From positions 248,001 to 312,000 of the forward strand of contig CANPUZ010000062.1 in NCBI GenBank assembly GCA_947579665.1: DNA of 64,000 nucleotides, given 5' to 3'. The notes under the pieces are model-generated. The model made no database searches and was not told the DNA's origin. It was given only the letters and a program-made list of their open reading frames with translations. The DNA is from Sympetrum striolatum (lineage: Eukaryota > Arthropoda > Insecta > Odonata > Libellulidae). Positions 58,840-64,000 of this stretch are shown one piece after another (position 1 is the first letter of the stretch; each line of letters starts with the position of its first letter). The position numbers and the translations under genes are program-made.

Positions 58840-61800
58840 CAATTTTTGTCTGAAACCATAAATTTTGTTTTTGTGATGTTTATATTTAATTTAAGTTTTA
58901 TAAAGGCAACAGAAAAAACTTCTAACATTCAATGTTTTTTTTTCGAATCTGACACAATGACAATGCCATCTGAAATCCTTATACAAAGAATTCTATTGCC
59001 ATTGATTTTAAGTCCTTTCGTTTTTGCTTCATAATAATTATAATTTCCTCAATGTATAAATTAAATACATATGGATAGAGAGAGGGCATCCTTGTCTCAC
59101 TCCTTTCCTTGCTTTAGCTTCAACTTCGGCTCCGTTTATGATTATTTTTGTAGTTTGGTTTTGATACAGTTTAAGTATCAATCCTCTATCCCTCCAATCT
59201 ATTCCTGCATTTTTTTATAGTCTTGAATAGTATTTCTCAGTCGACCTTAAAAAAAGCTTTCTCCAAGTCAGTGAAGGTTAGATATACTTTCCTGTTCATT
59301 TCCATTTGTCTTTCTAATAACAGCTGGAGAGCTAACCTTGCATCTCGAGTTCCTCTCCCATTCCTATATCGAAATTAGTCATCTCCAATGTAATTATCTA
59401 TTTTGCTTTTTATTTTGTTCTTAATTATCTGAATTAACACTTTTGAGGCATGTGATAATAGTGAAATCGTTCTATAATTGTTACATTCAATTACGTTTCC
59501 TTTCTTTGGCAGGATTATTGTTTTACTTATTATAAAGTCCTCAGGTATCACCCCTCTTTCATAACAGTATTTAACTAACTTGAAGAATTCTTCTTTTACC
59601 TCCTCTACTTAGTTCTTTAAAAGTTCTGCAGGTATATCATCAATTCTCGTAGCCTCGCTTGACTTAAGGTTTTTTAATGCACTGTGAAACTCTTCTTTCG
59701 ATATTGGTGTGCCTAGATTCTCTGCTTCCATTCCTTTATCTTTTTCAAAATATCCATTTCCCTCTTCAATATCCTTACCCTGGTAGAGTTTCTCAATGTA
59801 CTGTTTCCATCTATCACAGACTTCATCAATGTTTATCATCTTATTGCCTTGCTTGTCTTTCATAACTGTAGATTTGTTTTTCGGTTTATATTGCAGAGAT
59901 TTTATTTTTGAATTAACCTTGTCTAGTTTCCTTCTTTTAGAATCTTCTTCTATGTCTTCGGCTACTTGCTTGGTCCATTTCTCTTTCTCTAACCTACATT
60001 TATTAGTGATGTCGTTCTTTATTTTCATATAAGCTTCAAGATTTCCTTCTTAGTTCGTTACTATGGGTTTGTTTACATGGAAACAATGCAGTGCAAAGCG
60101 TCTTTTGCTCACTCTCTTGCAATAGATTGAGCTCTGGCTGATTGATAAGGTTTTAAAAAGTTTTCTTCTTTGTTTTTTTAGTCCATTTGTCTTCTTTATT
60201 TGTTTTCTTTCTTGTATATTAATAATTTTCGTTATTCTCTGTTACTTTTTAAGTTTACACTCTTTAAATGTGTGGTATTTATTTGTGTAAATCGTTTGTG
60301 TTGATCGTGTGTTATTTTGCTCTTCGTTCGTATTTTGATTTCGTTTTCATCGCCCATTATATTAATTGGATATTTATCAGTCCTATATTGGTGCTTGTAG
60401 TATACTCAAAAGGCTGATTTCACCGATTTTCATCGAACATATCCCAAAAGAATGATTTAAAATCTTTGTGAAGTAAAAGTTAATATAATATCTAATATTA
60501 ACTTTTATATCTATATTAGTAATTTAATAATTACTAATATATCTTCCAAGTTTAGATTGAATGTAGACTTAGACAATACTGTCATGTCAAAGTCATGAGC
60601 TGGCCACATCAGATTAATTTATTAGGTCATTGGATCTTTCCTGAAAGTGTTTAGCTAAATTGCTTATGTCTTACTAAATATCAATTGATAAATCCTTTAG
60701 TTTCTCTAAACGCCAGCTCTTTTTATTTATTTATTTAATTGTAAGGACTACAAGTAGGCTCTAGGCCAGGTGGTAATTCTTTTTATACCAACTCTGGTAA
60801 TTTTATTATTTTGATATGCAGTTTAGCCATGACTAATTTGTTGTCACTATCCACATCTGGGCCTGGGTAGCTATTACTAGATTTTATTGCATATTTATAC
60901 CTTTCTTTCACAAAAATACAATCCATTTGGGACCTTCTTTAGTTTGGTGCCTCCCTTGTGTATCTTCTTCTCTTTGGAACCTCAAAAAAGGTGTTTGATG
61001 CTATCATCTCATATTGCTCACAGAAATCTACTAGACTCTCTCCTCTTCCATTAGTTTCACTTAGACCAACTTACCCACCATTCTACTATCAAGATTGGTA
61101 CCAATCACAGCATTGAAATCTCCCATCATGAGAACATTGTCTTTCTCTTTAGTCATCCTAAGAAGCTCTTCTATTTGTTCATACATAGTTTCGATTTCAG
61201 CTTCATCTGCCTTGCTGGTTGGGAAGTACGATTGTATGATTACCGTATCCGTTGGCTTGGAGCTGGGTTTCACCATCATCAGTCTATCATTCATATGGCA
61301 TGTGTTGCAAACACAGTTTGCCCATTTCTCCCCAAGAATATTTGCAACACCGTTTCTTCTAGTTCGTTCTCCTCAACTATGTATTATCCTAAATATGTCA
61401 CTATGAAAGTCCCCCTTACCTACCCACCTTGTTTCACATAATCTTAGAATTTCTATCCCATTTTTATTCATCTCATTCTTTATTTCCTCCAGTTTTCTTA
61501 ACTTCAGTCTTGTTCTTATGTTCCAAGTACATACCAACTTTGAATTGACCAACAAGGATTTCGTTGGATTTCCGATGCCCATGATCAGTAACAACAATAG
61601 ATCTCATGGACTTCTCCATGATGCTCTCAAAGGATCAATAATGTGATGGTCTCCATTGCCTTCCACATCGCAGTTTTACTGACGATAAAATCGCCGCGAC
61701 CATGCCAGTAAATGTTCAGTCACAATCCATTTCGATTCAACTATTCTGCACTGTGCTGATACTGGTAGTGCTGCTTTCACTTCCAGGAGGGGATTTCATC

Positions 61801-61960
61801 GCCTTATCTGCCGTTGAGGTTTTTGCCTTCATCCGCCTTCAAGACGTTGATACCCTTCACCTGTAACCCTTAGCAGGAGCCCTCACTATCACCCGGAGCC
61901 AGACGGACCCTGGTTTTTTAGAGACTCCTCCCACTCTCCCTTTCGCATTCGGGCTTGGGA
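58840..61960 (-). mobile_element. RTE-like LINE with 5' end, endonuclease and RT, interrupted and inactive
   Basis: On the minus strand a 5' UTR-like part starts near 61960 (CCGCCGGTCCCAAGCC; CCCCTCCTGGAAGTGAAAGC). The endonuclease follows: VCTWNIRTRLKLRKLEEIKN, LRLCETRWVGKGDF (61530-61400), TVIIQSYFPTSKADEAEIE and MMGDFNAVIG (61240-61100), then SSNSYPGPDVDSDNKLVM near 60880-60825. The ORF resumes at 60028-59609 (KIKNDITNKCRLEKEKW; TPISKEEFHSALKNLKSSEA; IDDIPAELLKN). A strongly decayed RT continues down to about 58840 (IVIVSDS, LNLNINITKTKFMV). Between 60782 and about 60050 the ORF is interrupted by a LINE B tail and other sequence. Confidence 0.8.
60060..60785 (-). mobile_element. Insertion in the RTE-like LINE: LINE B tail plus unrecognised DNA
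   Basis: 60719-60785 on the minus strand reads ATTACCACCTGGCCTAGAGC, TTGTAGTCCTTACAATT and (AAAT)n, matching the 3' end of the LINE at 7180-7655. The remaining 60060-60718 is AT-rich and unrelated to the host LINE. It includes a palindromic GTTAATATAATATCTAATAT / TAATATTAGATATTATATTA region near 60480-60510. Confidence 0.6.
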
Positions 61961-61964
61961 CCGG

Positions 61965-63865
61965 CGGATTTCAATATTAAATAGAAAAATATATTTTATT
62001 ATACAGAAAGGCAAGAAAACATAATTTTATTATCGAAGCGAGTTATTTTTTCTTATTTATTTTTATATTCATTAGGCTCAAATCAACCTTAAAAGCAAAA
62101 AGCTCGGACACGAGTTTGAATCTTATATTTTTTAAACTGAAACAATAAATTTCAGAACAATACGATCTCCTGGGAAATATTTAGTTTCGCTTGGATCTGC
62201 AGAGTTCCCAAACGTGAGATACTATAACAAAATACTTACTTCAAACTATAATCAGTTCAATAACTTCCTACGATATGCGCAAAAAACAATTGATTCGATC
62301 ATCTGTTGACTTGAATCAAGGCAGCTTGAAATCAATGAATGCGGCGATAGTCAAGAGTGACTGTTAACCGACCATCTATGTTCCTTTATCTTCATGAGGT
62401 TGGAATTTCATGCAGGAATTTAAAAATTGTAAACACATGAATGATGTAAACGGAAGAAGGTCATTTGATCCCTCCTCAAAGTCAACATTAAATTTTCTAT
62501 CTTTATAGAATATTGTCAACTTAGATTCCTTCCTGAACTTATAGAGTAAAAATATACATCCTCTCACAATTCTGTTACGCTCCTGCTTAGTAATATTCAT
62601 TCCAAATACGTTTTATAATAATAAACAGGTAATTTGGTATCTCGGAGGGATATCGCTCCAATACTTGGGTGCCAAAGAAACCAAATAACTTGGAGGCATT
62701 GCATACAATAGGATTGATTCCTTAAGAAGTATAACCCAAACAAGAGATAAGGAAGTAGGCTTATGTTCAAAAGTTTAGAAAAGAATTAACCTCGCGATAG
62801 GAATCAGGATATTTTGCTGAGATATGGCAATGAAGGGCAAGTGGGGAAGAGTGTGCGATAACATCCCACTGATTTGATACAATTCATTTGTTAGGGATCT
62901 CTGTGAGGGAAGAGTCCTCCCTAATTTTTTCCTGTTACAGCGACCGACCCTTCTCTTCATAGGGAGACCGCATTGCTACTAAAGGGGCCGTGGGATAAAA
63001 CCTCGAGCCAGTATTTGGGCCTCCGAGAGCCATGAATGAAAAATGCGGTATAGGGATGGTGGGGATGGGAAACGGCTGAGGAGTGGAAGCCCACGGCGCG
63101 TGCCATCGTACCCCTTGAGGCAGTGCTGTTGTTATGAATCAAATAAATAATACATATGTACAAAAATTTCTCCTTTCACCTATCTCAAATGGCAATATCA
63201 GACATGACGGACAAGACGCTCATAAATTCAATTATTCTGTTATAGCAGATTCACTACTGTCGCTTTCAATTTCGATGCAGAATCACTTTCTCCATTTCAC
63301 TCGATTCTTCTTCGGGATGCTTTTCGACGGTCGTAATTAGATTTCCTCTGCGCCGACGTTTGGACAATAGTTATGATCGCCATCTTTTCTGCTCATCTTC
63401 GTATTTTCAAAGAGAAAAATCACAACGAAAAAACGACTGTTTGACACGAAATATAGCTGTGTACTGAACACACGACGCAACGCCTCTTGGTTGCTCACTA
63501 GAGTGGCTACTAGTGGGAAAAAGTTCCGCTTCACGAACACACGCTATAGACAAATCTCTGTTTTCTATTGTCAAAATAGTACAGTCATTGTTCCAAGGGT
63601 CCTTAGGCAAGGAAAAGGGTTCAACGCGTGCGGTCGGATGTCGCAGTTATATGCAGAATTTATTCGAGAATGACTATGCGAAGTTTTAAAGTTCACGCTC
63701 AAAATAACTTATTCGTATTTCACCGCTTCGGGGATATTTTCCAAATGTTAAACTTTTCTCTAAGCATAAAATATGTCAAAATTTTAAAATTTATTAATTA
63801 TTAATTACAAAATTTAAAGTAAAATATGGTTCCACAAACTGCTCAGATTTGTCAATGGTTGAAAA
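61965..63865. other. Intergenic DNA, nothing recognised
   Basis: Frames of 60-74 residues occur on both strands without domains. The part 62940-63120 is less AT-rich. Confidence 0.35.
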
Positions 63866-63929
63866 TTTCAGTGGAAAATGGAACTTTGACTGCAAGAAGG
63901 TTATTGTTTTAAAGATAAAGTTTTAAAGG

Positions 63930-64000
63930 CAAGTTAAAAGTTTTAAACAGAAAGTTGTACGAGAAGAGAAAAATAGTGACTTGGCTGGGACTCGAATCCA
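63930..64000 (-). repeat. tRNA-derived SINE, cut by the window end
   Basis: The last bases read, on the minus strand, TGGATTCGAGTCCCAGCC then AAGTCACTATTTTTCTCTTC, which matches the B box and following text of the copy at 16100-16182 (GGTTCGAGTCCCAGTC, ATGTCACAATTTTTCTCTCC). The A-box half lies beyond the window. Confidence 0.65.

Noticed and set aside
1..64000. CRISPR array or prokaryotic operon
   Set aside because: No regular spaced repeats of CRISPR type; introns and eukaryotic transposons throughout.

Overview
The window looks like AT-rich, gene-poor nuclear DNA of an insect. The evidence is a spliced bHLH gene of the insect Fer2 (48-related-2) type, split genes with GT..AG introns, and a dense, layered set of decayed eukaryotic transposons: non-LTR elements, a Penelope-like element, a Helitron, hAT, pogo and Harbinger-like elements, a solo LTR and tRNA-derived SINEs. 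No bacterial, organellar or viral gene set is present. Species cannot be named from what is visible.

Two host-type genes can be supported. (1) 70-1121 (+) is a small four-exon gene with a DUF4806 domain. Its splice phases agree, but an in-frame TAG falls just before the last conserved block. (2) 44654-47958 (-) holds three exons of a Fer2-type bHLH transcription factor: a His-rich N-terminal part with the basic region, then helix 1-loop-helix 2, then the conserved C-terminal tail. The exon junctions restore the domain, but this copy carries two lesions: a one-base frame change between the His-rich part and the basic region, and a 38-bp tandem duplication that puts a stop between helix 1 and helix 2. 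A 150-bp piece of its His-rich exon lies 18 kb away at 29632-29781.

Layout: 1-1.1 kb DUF4806 gene; 1.5-1.74 kb decayed short tandem repeat; 3.4-5.1 kb Harbinger-like TIR element; 7.2-7.7 kb LINE 3' end; 9.99-10.35 kb repeat, inverted again at 16.9-17.2 kb; 11.5-12.4 kb RTE-like LINE; 13.8-14.3 kb GC-rich island; 15.9-16.3 kb hAT MITE holding a tRNA-like SINE head; 17.2-17.8 kb degenerate TTAAGGGT-type array; 18.3-19.4 kb Penelope-like remnant; 20.1-23.1 kb nearly complete but dead LINE; 23.7-24.5 and 26.1-26.9 kb further LINE pieces; 28.35-28.77 kb fold-back element; 30.0-30.4 kb tandem repeat; 31.3-33.9 kb hAT element with perfect 8-bp target duplication; 35-36 kb mariner remnant; 38.6-40.6 kb scrambled RTE-like LINE; 41.98-43.18 kb solo LTR with internal tandem arrays; 44.6-48 kb Fer2 locus; 51.2-51.65 kb pogo MITE; 53.26-54.93 kb Helitron; 55.1-57.2 kb self-similar TIR element with a LINE nested in it; 58.8-62.0 kb RTE-like LINE with nested insertions; 63.9 kb to end, start of another SINE.

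The genes do not form a pathway. The window mainly shows how mobile elements have piled up around one developmental regulator. The most unusual points are the damaged Fer2 reading frame with its displaced exon fragment, the element at 55.1-57.2 kb whose terminal motif is repeated inside it, and the solo LTR whose 132-bp repeats keep an open frame.
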